From: Streptomyces rubiginosohelvolus
GTDB taxonomy: Bacteria; Actinomycetota; Actinomycetes; Streptomycetales; Streptomycetaceae
DNA length: 64,000 nucleotides
Assembly: GCF_014649875.1 (NCBI RefSeq)
Contig: NZ_BMTW01000023.1
Span: 1 to 64,000 of the forward strand
Direction: 5' to 3'
Position numbers and translations under genes: made by a program. Position 1 is the stretch's first letter. Each line of letters starts with the position of its first letter. Below the pieces are notes generated by a model that made no database searches, was not told the origin of the DNA, and worked only from the letters and a program-made list of their open reading frames with translations. Shown piece after piece: positions 24,291 to 32,444 of the stretch.

Positions 24291-25220
24291 ATGTTGCGTA
24301 CGAGGAACACGCGTACGGGCAGGGCCGTCGCCCTCGTGGCCGGTCTCCTGCTCGCCGCACTCGCCGCGGGCTGCGGCAAGGACGGCAGCCCGCCGGTCAA
24401 GGGACCCAAGGCCGAGGCCCTGCCGGTGTACCAGGTCGACACCGGCTTCGAACTGCCCGACTCCCGCACCTGGACCAAGGCGAAGCGGCGCGGCTATCTG
24501 ATCGTCGGTGCCAAGGAGGACCAGCCCTACCTGGGGGAGAAGGACCCGGCGAGCGGGATCTACTCCGGGTTCGACATCGAGATCGCCCGCATGATGGCGG
24601 CCTCGCTCGGCTTCGAACCGGACACGATCCGTTTCCGCACGATCGCCTCCGCCAACCGCGAGACGGCCCTGCAGAACGGTCAGATCGACTACTACGTCGG
24701 CACCTACACCATCAACGACATGCGCAAGAAGCTCGTCGGCTTCGCCGGCCCGTACTACATGGCCGGCCAGGGACTGCTGGTGCGCACCGACGAGGACGAC
24801 ATCAACGGGCCCCAGGACCTGGCGGGCAAGACCGTCTGCTCGGCGGCCGGCTCCACGCCCTACCAGCGGATCGCCGCCGACTACCCCAAGGCGACCCTCG
24901 TCGCGTACGACACGTACTCGATCTGCGTCGACAACCTCCTCACCTACCAGGTCGACGCCGTCACCACCGATGACGCGATCCTGCTGGGCTTCGCCGCCAA
25001 GGCGCCCGACGAGATGAAGGTCGTCGGCAAGCCCTTCTCGGAGGAGCCGTACGGCATCGGCGTACCGCGCGGCGACAACGCCCTGCGCAACGCCCTCAAC
25101 GACGCCCTGGAGGCCAACGAGAAGAACGGCAACTGGAAGAAGGCGTACGACGCGACGCTCGGCCTCTCCGGAGCGCCCGCGCCGACCCCGCCGCCCATCG
25201 ACCGCTACCCGGCGACCTGA
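24291..25220 (+). CDS. gluB: Glutamate-binding lipoprotein
   Basis: Extracellular substrate-binding lipoprotein (309 aa) of the family 3 solute-binding type. The signal is basic then hydrophobic and ends in the lipobox LAAGC with Cys28. The mature domain shows GYLIVGAKEDQPYLG, GFDIEIARMMAASLGF and the CVDNLLTYQVDAVTTDD segment of amino-acid receptors. A proline-rich tail (residues 299-309) ends the protein. A GAGGGGG ribosome site precedes ATG 24291, 11 bases after gluA. Confidence 0.95.
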   Translation: MLRTRNTRTGRAVALVAGLLLAALAAGCGKDGSPPVKGPKAEALPVYQVDTGFELPDSRTWTKAKRRGYLIVGAKEDQPYLGEKDPASGIYSGFDIEIARMMAASLGFEPDTIRFRTIASANRETALQNGQIDYYVGTYTINDMRKKLVGFAGPYYMAGQGLLVRTDEDDINGPQDLAGKTVCSAAGSTPYQRIAADYPKATLVAYDTYSICVDNLLTYQVDAVTTDDAILLGFAAKAPDEMKVVGKPFSEEPYGIGVPRGDNALRNALNDALEANEKNGNWKKAYDATLGLSGAPAPTPPPIDRYPAT

Positions 25221-25236
25221 GGGGACGGCCCCACCC

Positions 25237-25881
25237 ATGGATGTACTGACAGAGAACTTCTCCCTCTACGGCAAGGGCTTCCTCGGCACCGTCGAACTGA
25301 CCGTCTACGCCTCGGCACTGGCGCTCGTCCTCGGCTTCCTGATGGCGTCCTTCCGGGTCGCGCCCGTCGGCTCCTTCCGGGTGCTGGGCACGGTCTGGGT
25401 CACCGTGCTCCGCAACACCCCGCTGACGCTGCTGTTCTTCGCGGTCCTGCTGGGCCTGCCCCGCTTCGGGCTCGTCCTGCCGTTCCAGCTCTTCGCCGTC
25501 ATCGCCCTCGGCTGCTACACCTCCGCGTTCATCTGCGAGGTGCTGCGCTCCGGCATCAACACCGTGCCCAGGGGCCAGGGCGAGGCCGCCCGCAGCCTCG
25601 GCATGAACTTCGGTCAGACCCTGAGCACCGTGGTCCTGCCGCAGGCGTTCCGGTCGGTGATCCCGCCGGTCGGCTCGACCCTGATCGCGCTGGCGAAGAA
25701 CTCCGCCATCGCCGGGGCGTTCAGCGTCACCGAACTCCTCGGCACCTACAAGACGCTCAACGAACTGGGCTACAGCATCATCTGGTCCTTCATCTGGATC
25801 GCCGTCGGCTACCTGATCATCACCCTGACCATCAGCGCCGTGTTCAACGTGATGGAGAAGCGCTGGGGAGTGGCACGATGA
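25237..25881 (+). CDS. gluC: Glutamate ABC transporter permease
   Basis: Permease (214 aa) with about five transmembrane segments and the HisM/GlnP-type cytoplasmic loop EAARSLGMNFGQTLSTVVLPQAFRSVIPP. The C-terminal segment has ALAKNSAIAGAFSV, typical of the ATPase-facing region of this family. It partners GluD to form the membrane channel. Its stop overlaps the gluD start by four bases. Confidence 0.94.
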   Translation: MDVLTENFSLYGKGFLGTVELTVYASALALVLGFLMASFRVAPVGSFRVLGTVWVTVLRNTPLTLLFFAVLLGLPRFGLVLPFQLFAVIALGCYTSAFICEVLRSGINTVPRGQGEAARSLGMNFGQTLSTVVLPQAFRSVIPPVGSTLIALAKNSAIAGAFSVTELLGTYKTLNELGYSIIWSFIWIAVGYLIITLTISAVFNVMEKRWGVAR

Positions 25882-26774
25882 CCAAGGCCCTCACCCGCAG
25901 GACGTCCCGGGCTTCGGCGCCGGAGGCCACCGCGCTCTACGACATCCCGGGACCGGTGACCCGCAGACGGCACCTGATGTACGGGATCGCCTCCACGGTC
26001 CTGATCGTGGCGCTGTTCGGCTGGATCGTCTATCTGCTCTTCGACACCGACCAGTTCACCGCGCAGAAGTGGACGCCCTTCGAGTACAAGGGCATTCAGG
26101 AACTGCTGCTGCGCGGGCTCGGCAACACCCTCAAGGCGTTCGCGTACGCGGCGGTCCTCTCCCTCGCGCTCGGCGCCGTCCTCGCGGTCGGCCGGCTCTC
26201 CGAGCACCGGGTGCTGCGCTGGATCTCCACCCTGCTGGTCGAGTTCTTCCGGGCCATGCCCGTGCTCGTGATGATCTTTTTCATCTTCGTGGCGCTGAAG
26301 GTCCAGCCGCTGCCCGCCCTCGTCGCCGGGCTGACCCTCTACAACGGCTCGGTCCTCGCGGAGGTGTTCCGCACCGGGATCAACGCCGTGGACCGGGGCC
26401 AGCGCGAGGCGGCGTACGCACTCGGGATGCGCAAGACCCAGGTCACCACGTACGTCCTGGCGCCCCAGGCCGTACGCGCGATGCTGCCGACCATCATCAG
26501 CCAGCTGGTGGTCGCGCTGAAGGACACCTCACTGGGCTATCTGATCACTTACGAGGAATTCCTCCACGCCGGAAAGCTGATCGCGTCGAATCTCGACTAC
26601 GATCTTCCCTTCATCCCCGTCGTGATGGTGATCTCTCCGATCTACATCGGGATGTGCATGCTGCTTTCCTGGTTCGCCACCTGGGTGGCCAAGAGGCAGC
26701 GGCGCAACCTGAAAACCAGAGCGGTCGGGGTGGCCCCGGCCGAACCGGGGACGCTGCTGCCGGGAGGGCAGTAG
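25878..26774 (+). CDS. gluD: Glutamate ABC transporter permease
   Basis: Second permease (298 aa). A polar N terminus (residues 1-30) leads to a first transmembrane segment at about 33-54; the core has ELLLRGLGNTLKAF and the loop REAAYALGMRKTQVTTYVLAPQAVRAMLP. The tail after the last helix is basic (KRQRRNLKTR). It is longer than GluC because of its extra N-terminal helix, as in other GluD proteins. The ATGA overlap with gluC implies coupled translation and it is the last gene of the operon. Confidence 0.94.
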   Translation: MTKALTRRTSRASAPEATALYDIPGPVTRRRHLMYGIASTVLIVALFGWIVYLLFDTDQFTAQKWTPFEYKGIQELLLRGLGNTLKAFAYAAVLSLALGAVLAVGRLSEHRVLRWISTLLVEFFRAMPVLVMIFFIFVALKVQPLPALVAGLTLYNGSVLAEVFRTGINAVDRGQREAAYALGMRKTQVTTYVLAPQAVRAMLPTIISQLVVALKDTSLGYLITYEEFLHAGKLIASNLDYDLPFIPVVMVISPIYIGMCMLLSWFATWVAKRQRRNLKTRAVGVAPAEPGTLLPGGQ

Positions 26775-26799
26775 CCGGGCAGTGCCCGCCCGGCAGCAG
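26754..26799. terminator. Bidirectional hairpin between gluD and the secreted hydrolase gene
   Basis: Outer arms 26754-26764 and 26789-26799 (CTGCTGCCGGG and its inverse) can pair, with a smaller alternative stem of 7 bases inside (26774-26780 and 26788-26794). It starts within the last codons of gluD and ends 8 bases before the convergent hydrolase stop. Confidence 0.65.
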
Positions 26800-26806
26800 T
26801 CGGTGA

Positions 26807-28420
26807 TCACTTCTCGCGCAGCGGGACCGAGAGATGACTCGGGTCCGTGCCGGGCGAGGAGAAGGTCAGCTGCGCGCCGGTCGGGTTGTGCTCGATGTAC
26901 AGCGGATCGACGGTGTCGATCACCAGGGCGAGCCGGTGACCGGCCGGGACGTCGTAGGCCGTGGAGAACAGCTCCAGGTCGACGGGGAACGGCCGGCCCG
27001 GCGTCTGTCCGTGGAAGGTGTACGGAGCATTGCTGACCAGTTTGCCGATCCCGAGCGGCCCCACGTCGTAGAGATACGCGACGAGGGTGCCGCTCGGCTT
27101 CGTGCTGGTGACCGTGGTGTGCAGCGTGGAGGTCCCCCGGATCCGCTGCTCGGTGGCGTACCGCTCCGACTGCCACACGCTCGCGAACGTCCGCGGCAGG
27201 AGCGGTACGGAGACCGTCGGCGGCAGTTTCAGGAACTGGTCCAGCGCGTTGGACAGGATCGAGATGCCCCCGTTCGCACCGGAGTCGACGTTGGTCCACA
27301 CCTTCTTGGTGCCGTCCAGCGGGATCCGGTTCTTGAGTGCGCCGACGGACTTCCAGTCCGGGTAGCCCTCGTACCCCTTGTCGGTGCGGGACTTGAGCTG
27401 GACGGGCTGCTCGGTGTCGATGCCGTTGCGCTCGCCCTTGAGATAGCGGTCGAACCAGCGGCGGGTGCTCGTCCAGGTGTCGTTGGGCAGCCCGAGCAGT
27501 CCGGTGGCCTCGGCGGTGGCGTGGTCGCCGGGGCGGAACTCCAGGCGCTTGGGGCCGGTGAGCTTGTCGTAGAACGAGGCGTACTGGTTGGGCGGGAAGA
27601 TGGTGTCGCCCCAGGCGTTGCCCATCATGATCGCCGCGCCGTTGGCGTTGATCCGGTCCAGATACGTCAGAGGGGAACGCTTCTTCCCCCAGGCGATCAT
27701 CTCCGGCTCCTTGTCCAGCTTGGAGCCGAGGAAGTCCTTCAGTGTCTGCGTCAGTTCCTCGCTGGGCCGCCCGGTGAGGACGCCCGCGCCGCCGAGCAGG
27801 GCGGCGGCCTGGAGATGCTGGGTGCGCCCGCTGTAGATCGAGTCGATCAGATCGGCCCAGCCGCTCAGCGCTGCGACCGCCTTGATCCGCGGGTCGTGCC
27901 CGGCCGCCAGCAGGCTGATGCCCGCCCCGTAGGAGACGCCGCCCATGCCGATACGGTCCGGATCGGCGGAGGTGTGCTCCAGCGCCCAGTCGATGACGGC
28001 GGAGGCGTCCGCGATGTCCGGCGGCCCCGCCACCTCGATCTTCCCGCCGGAACGCCAGAAGCCGCGCGAGGTGTAACTCACCACGACGTAGCCGGAGTCG
28101 GCGAGTTTCTGAGCCTGCGCCAGATACTCGATCTGGGGCATGGCCCAGCTCGTCGGGAAGACGATGAGGGGGTGCTTCGCCCCGGCGGCGGACCCGGAGG
28201 GGGCTCCGGCCGGGGTGAACACGTTGCCCTTGAGCGTGATGCCCCCGGAGCCGGGGATGTCGTGGAACGTCAGGTCCCCGCCCGCCGTGCTCGCGGGCGC
28301 GGCGAGAGGGGCGGGGGCGGCGCCCGCCGAGGGCGCGGCGACGAGCGCGCCCCCGGCGAGCAGGGCGACGGCGGTGGTGATCGAAGCGGTGGTGCGCAGT
28401 GCCGGTTTCGGACGTACCAC
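26807..28420 (-). CDS. Secreted alpha/beta hydrolase (X-Pro peptidase S15 / CocE type)
   Basis: Predicted secreted hydrolase (537 aa). A Sec-type signal peptide (residues 1-34, ending ALVAAPSAGA) precedes an alpha/beta hydrolase domain with the nucleophile elbow GGVSYGAG and the S15-like segments VVVSYTSRGFWRSGG and ADASAVIDWALEH. The last 200 residues form the beta-rich C-terminal domain of X-Pro dipeptidyl peptidase-like proteins (LVAYLYDVGPLG, DVPAGHRLALVIDTVDPLY). It may cleave peptides or esters outside the cell. GTG 28420 has a GAGGAGTG ribosome site. It converges on gluD. Confidence 0.88.
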   Translation of the reverse strand: MVRPKPALRTTASITTAVALLAGGALVAAPSAGAAPAPLAAPASTAGGDLTFHDIPGSGGITLKGNVFTPAGAPSGSAAGAKHPLIVFPTSWAMPQIEYLAQAQKLADSGYVVVSYTSRGFWRSGGKIEVAGPPDIADASAVIDWALEHTSADPDRIGMGGVSYGAGISLLAAGHDPRIKAVAALSGWADLIDSIYSGRTQHLQAAALLGGAGVLTGRPSEELTQTLKDFLGSKLDKEPEMIAWGKKRSPLTYLDRINANGAAIMMGNAWGDTIFPPNQYASFYDKLTGPKRLEFRPGDHATAEATGLLGLPNDTWTSTRRWFDRYLKGERNGIDTEQPVQLKSRTDKGYEGYPDWKSVGALKNRIPLDGTKKVWTNVDSGANGGISILSNALDQFLKLPPTVSVPLLPRTFASVWQSERYATEQRIRGTSTLHTTVTSTKPSGTLVAYLYDVGPLGIGKLVSNAPYTFHGQTPGRPFPVDLELFSTAYDVPAGHRLALVIDTVDPLYIEHNPTGAQLTFSSPGTDPSHLSVPLREK

Positions 28421-28568
28421 GGGTCACTCCTCACGCGTGTCAGTGCAAAGTGACCCGACGGTAACCCCGGTTGTTTACCCCTGGTAACTACTCGTCGTGT
28501 TGCGCGAAGGTAACGATTGTTGGACGTGGCGTCAGTAGCGTGTCCGGTACGGAACGGGCGCTACCGGG

Positions 28569-29777
28569 TCACTTCAGGGCGCTCTTGGCCTGCCAGTCCG
28601 CCCACGAGACGTTCCACGCGCCGTAGCCGTTGCCCTCGGCGACCGTGCCCTTGGCTTCCGCGCCGGTGATCTCGAACGGGTCGCCCACGCGTACCTGCCC
28701 GTACAGCGCGGAGGCGTTGGCGTCGCTCATCCCGAGGCAGCCGGAACTCCGGTTGGCCTGGCCGAAGTAGTTCGCGTTCCAGGGCGCCGCGTGGGCGTAC
28801 ATGCCCGACCAGGTCAGCCGCATCGAGTAGTCGACCATCTTGTCGTAGGCGTCGCCGAGGCCCACCGTCTCGGAGCGCATGTTGATGGTGCCCTCCTTCG
28901 ACATCAGGACCGCCGTGCCCCGCCAGGACGCCTTCTCGCCGCCCGGCGTGCCCGCCGACATCGGCAGGTCCATGACCTGCTTCCCGTCCCGGTGCAGCGC
29001 GAGACGGTGCCCGTCGAGGTCGACCTTGACCACCTGGGCGGCGCCGATCGTGAACGTCGTCGCGTAGTCGCGGACGAACCAGCCGCCGTCCGCCCCCGTG
29101 TCGACGCCGTTCAGCTGCGCGTCCAGGGTGACCTTCGTGCCCGGCTTCCAGTACTCCTTGGGCCGCCAGTCGACACGGTCCTTGCCCGAGTAGTCCTGCA
29201 GCCAGCCCCAGGAGCCCTCCGTGTCGTTGGAGGTGGACACCTTCAGGGCCTTCTCGACCGCAGCCTTGTCCTTCACCGGGTGGTCGAAGACGACGGACAG
29301 CGGCTGCGCGATGCCCACGGTCGTGTTCTTGCCCGGCGCCAGCGACAGCTTGTTGACCTTCTCGGCCTCGGCGGTGGCGAACGTCGCCCGGTCGCTGCCG
29401 CCGTCCGCGTCCGTCGCCTCGACCGTGTACGCGGTGCCCGGCGCGGCGACCCGGTCGGACGTCCAGGTCCGGCCGTCAGCGGATATCTTCCCGGCCAGCG
29501 GGCCGCCCTCGCCCGGCTTCACCGACACGGCCTTGAGCTTCCCGTGCGCGAGCGTCACCTTCACCGGCCCGCCGGGCGCCGCCGCCTCGCCCCGGAGGTT
29601 CACCGTGATGCTGGTGTCGGGGGCCTTGCCGTCCCCGCCCACCTCGGCGGAGCCCGAAGCGCCGCCCGAGCACGCGGTGAGCGCGGCGGCGAGCAGCGCC
29701 GCGGGCCCGGTGAGGGCGAGCCGGGTCCTCCGGCCGGCCGGGGCGGAACGACGGATGCGCGGGCGTGCGGAACTCAC
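28569..29777 (-). CDS. L,D-transpeptidase lipoprotein (YkuD with Ig-like domains)
   Basis: Cell-wall cross-linking enzyme (402 aa) that forms 3-3 links in peptidoglycan. A lipobox LTACSGG with Cys36 anchors it outside the membrane. Residues about 55-255 match the two Ig-like domains of actinobacterial enzymes (GLSVVFDHPVKDKAAVEKAL and similar). The YkuD catalytic domain ends with HAAPW...SSGCLGMSDANA; the catalytic Cys is Cys347, and the common SHGC is here SSGC, a frequent variant. It is divergent from a murJ-type gene, which again concerns the cell wall. Confidence 0.93.
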   Translation of the reverse strand: MSSARPRIRRSAPAGRRTRLALTGPAALLAAALTACSGGASGSAEVGGDGKAPDTSITVNLRGEAAAPGGPVKVTLAHGKLKAVSVKPGEGGPLAGKISADGRTWTSDRVAAPGTAYTVEATDADGGSDRATFATAEAEKVNKLSLAPGKNTTVGIAQPLSVVFDHPVKDKAAVEKALKVSTSNDTEGSWGWLQDYSGKDRVDWRPKEYWKPGTKVTLDAQLNGVDTGADGGWFVRDYATTFTIGAAQVVKVDLDGHRLALHRDGKQVMDLPMSAGTPGGEKASWRGTAVLMSKEGTINMRSETVGLGDAYDKMVDYSMRLTWSGMYAHAAPWNANYFGQANRSSGCLGMSDANASALYGQVRVGDPFEITGAEAKGTVAEGNGYGAWNVSWADWQAKSALK

Positions 29778-29921
29778 GGAAAGACCTCCAGGGCTGGGTG
29801 CTCAGCAGGGGAGAGGTGATTTCCCCCATGTCGGGTTCCTTCCGCGCACCGCAAAAATCCGGCTGCTTTCCCCGCGTTACGATCGCCCGTCGGCCGACAC
29901 GAGGAACGCGGGGGACCAGCA

Positions 29922-31580
29922 GTGAGCGCGACCGTCGACGAAACCACGCACACCACCGGGCCCCCGGCCCGGACCGCCTCGGTGCTGCGGAGCGGCGCCG
30001 TGATGGCGGCCGGGTCCGTCGTCTCCCGCGCCACCGGCTTCGTCCGCTCGGCCGTCGTCGTCGCCGCGCTCGGCACCGCCCTCACCGCCGACGGCTACAC
30101 GGTCGCCAACACCGTCCCCAACATCCTCTACATCCTCCTCATCGGCGGCGCGCTCAACGCCGTCTTCGTCCCCGAACTGGTGCGCGCCGCCAAGGAGCAC
30201 GCCGACGGCGGAGCCGCGTACACCGACCGGCTGCTCACCCTGTGCACCGTCGGCCTCCTCGCCCTCACCGCGCTCGCCGTGGCGGCGGCGCCCCTCATCG
30301 TCGGCCTCTACACCGACTACGACGGCCGCCAGGCCGAACTGACCACCGCGCTGGCCCGCTACTGCCTGCCGCAGATCCTCTTCTACGGGCTCTTCACCCT
30401 GCTTGGCCAAGTCCTCAACGCCCGCGGCCGGTTCGGCGCGATGATGTGGACGCCGGTCCTCAACAACATCGTGATCATCGGGGTGTTCGGCCTCTACATC
30501 GGCGTCGCCGCGAACGCCGACGGCACCCTCACCGACACGCACGCCCACCTGCTCGGCTGGGGCACCACCGCCGGGATAGCCGTGCAGACGCTCGCCCTGA
30601 TCCCCGCGCTGCGCGCCGCGAAGTTCCGCTGGCGGCCCCGGTTCGACTGGCGCGGCAGCGGACTGACCCGGCCCATGCGCGCGGCCGGCTGGCTGGTGCT
30701 GCTCGTCCTCACCAACCAGCTCGCGTACTGGGTCGTCACCCGGCTCTCCACCGCCAGCGGGCTCCACGCCGTCGAGCAGGGCGTCGCGGGCGGGGCGGGC
30801 TACACCGCGTACAGCTACGCCTATCAGCTCTGGGTCGTCCCGCAGGGCATCATCACGGTCTCGCTGGTCACCGCCCTGATGCCCCGGATGAGCCGGGCTG
30901 CCGCCGACGGCGACCTCGCCGGGGTGCGGCGCGACGTCGCGTACGCCCTGCGCACCAGCGCCGCCGTCGTGGTGCCCGCCGCCACCGCTCTGCTGGTGCT
31001 CGCACCGTGGGTGATCGGCTCCGTCTTCGGATACGGGCGCACCACCACCGCGGACATCACGGTGATGGCCGGAATCATGATGGCCTTCGCGCCCGGACTG
31101 ATCGCCTTCTCCGGGCAGTACGTCCTCTCGCGCGGCTTCTACGCCATGAGCGACACCCGCACCCCCTTTCTCCTCAACCTGGTGATCGCCGCCGTCCAGG
31201 CGGGCCTGACGGCCGCCGCCTACCTGCTGCTCCCGGCACGCTGGGCGGTGACCGGGATGGCCGGGGCGAGCACGGTGGCCTTCTGCGCCGGGTTCGCCGT
31301 CACCGCCCATGTCCTGTCCCGTCGGCTCTCGGGGCCCGGCGCCGGTTCCCTGCTGCGCTCACCGACCCTCGGCGCGCACGCCCGCCTGATCGCCGCCTGC
31401 CTGCCCGCCGGAGCCCTGGCGTACGGCGCGGGGCGCGCGGCGGAGAGAGCGGGCGACGTGGCGGCTGCCGGGGCCGGGACGCTCACCCTTCTCCTCGCCG
31501 TGGTGCTGCTGGCCCGGCCGCTCGGGATAGCGGAGATCACCACGATGCTGACGGCCGGCCGGGCACGGCTGCGCCGCTGA
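29922..31580 (+). CDS. murJ: Lipid II flippase MurJ family protein
   Basis: Integral membrane protein (552 aa) with about 14 transmembrane segments, of the MurJ/MviN family in the MOP superfamily, which moves lipid II across the membrane for peptidoglycan synthesis. Family marks are the N-terminal SGAVMAAGSVVSRATGFVRS, ANTVPNILYILLIGGALNAVFVP, QILFYGLFTLLGQVLNARGRFG and the later VPQGIITVSLVTALMPRMSR. It lacks the long cytoplasmic extension seen on the main MurJ of many actinobacteria, so it may be a paralogue (inference). The start is GTG 29922. It is divergent from an L,D-transpeptidase. Confidence 0.9.
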   Translation: MSATVDETTHTTGPPARTASVLRSGAVMAAGSVVSRATGFVRSAVVVAALGTALTADGYTVANTVPNILYILLIGGALNAVFVPELVRAAKEHADGGAAYTDRLLTLCTVGLLALTALAVAAAPLIVGLYTDYDGRQAELTTALARYCLPQILFYGLFTLLGQVLNARGRFGAMMWTPVLNNIVIIGVFGLYIGVAANADGTLTDTHAHLLGWGTTAGIAVQTLALIPALRAAKFRWRPRFDWRGSGLTRPMRAAGWLVLLVLTNQLAYWVVTRLSTASGLHAVEQGVAGGAGYTAYSYAYQLWVVPQGIITVSLVTALMPRMSRAAADGDLAGVRRDVAYALRTSAAVVVPAATALLVLAPWVIGSVFGYGRTTTADITVMAGIMMAFAPGLIAFSGQYVLSRGFYAMSDTRTPFLLNLVIAAVQAGLTAAAYLLLPARWAVTGMAGASTVAFCAGFAVTAHVLSRRLSGPGAGSLLRSPTLGAHARLIAACLPAGALAYGAGRAAERAGDVAAAGAGTLTLLLAVVLLARPLGIAEITTMLTAGRARLRR

Positions 31581-31595
31581 GGCGGGTCGGTCCGG

Positions 31596-32339
31596 TCAGC
31601 TGCTCGCCCGGTGCGAGGCGGGCGTGCTGGGGGTGGGGGCCTGGGCCTCGCGGGTCACGTCGCCGACCAGTTCGACCACATCGGGGCCGTACGCCTGGGA
31701 GTTGACGACCTTCAGCAGCAGGCAGAACGACTTGTTGCCGTGCTTGCGGCGCAGCTTGTCGTAGTTGCGGGCGACGTAACGGGTGGCCGCCTGGTTGGTG
31801 ATGGCCCGCTGCCCGCAGAACAGGAAGACCGGGCGCGACTCCTGACTTCCCGTCAGGCGGGCCAGCAGGACGTACTCCGCGGTGCCCGGCTCCATCCGGT
31901 AGCGCTCCGAACCGACCTGGAACGCCACCCGGTCCGGCCCCGGATCCTGCTCGACGTTGATCCGTATCCCGGGCAGCAGGGTCCGCAGATGCGCCGCCAT
32001 CCGCTGGTTGGACGTGGGGCCGCCGACGCAGTACTCCGTACGCTCCCCGAACCCCTGCTGGGCCGTGTCGTGGGTGACGATCTGCGCATGGGCCCCGCAG
32101 TCCTTGATGAGCGCGGAGAGTTCGAGCAGGGCGAAGGCGTCATGCCGGTGCACCGCACCCTCGGCGCCCGCGTAGCGGTTGACGACCAGCAGGCATTCGG
32201 AGTTCGTCGGCAGCCCGAAGAAGGCCTGTCTGCCGCGGAGTCCCCGCCGCCAGAGGTACGTTCGGGCGATCCAGCCCAGCGAGGCACTGATTCCGGCGGC
32301 TATCACGCCCAGCACGATGTTGCGCACGTCGTCCGTCAT
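31596..32339 (-). CDS. Membrane-anchored protein of unknown function
   Basis: Protein (247 aa) I do not recognise. A single N-terminal hydrophobic segment (about residues 5-24, NIVLGVIAAGISASLGWIAR) is followed by a soluble alpha/beta domain. It contains ECLLVVNRYAG, LLELSALIKDCGA and a GGPTSNQRMAAHL segment; a GGPxxN element is often part of a Rossmann-like ligand loop. The second half has RPVFLFCGQRAITNQAATRYVARNY. The last 20 residues are Pro/Ser/Ala-rich. No secretion cleavage site is clear, so the domain may face the cytoplasm. It converges on murJ, 15 bases apart. Confidence 0.75.
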   Translation of the reverse strand: MTDDVRNIVLGVIAAGISASLGWIARTYLWRRGLRGRQAFFGLPTNSECLLVVNRYAGAEGAVHRHDAFALLELSALIKDCGAHAQIVTHDTAQQGFGERTEYCVGGPTSNQRMAAHLRTLLPGIRINVEQDPGPDRVAFQVGSERYRMEPGTAEYVLLARLTGSQESRPVFLFCGQRAITNQAATRYVARNYDKLRRKHGNKSFCLLLKVVNSQAYGPDVVELVGDVTREAQAPTPSTPASHRASS

Positions 32340-32444
32340 GGGCGCGCATGGTATCGGTCATTCGGGTAACCGTTCGAGGCGGTCCTGACGATCCGGGTTT
32401 CCCGGGGCTACCCTGCGGCGGAGATCCGTTGACTGGAGGTACGT

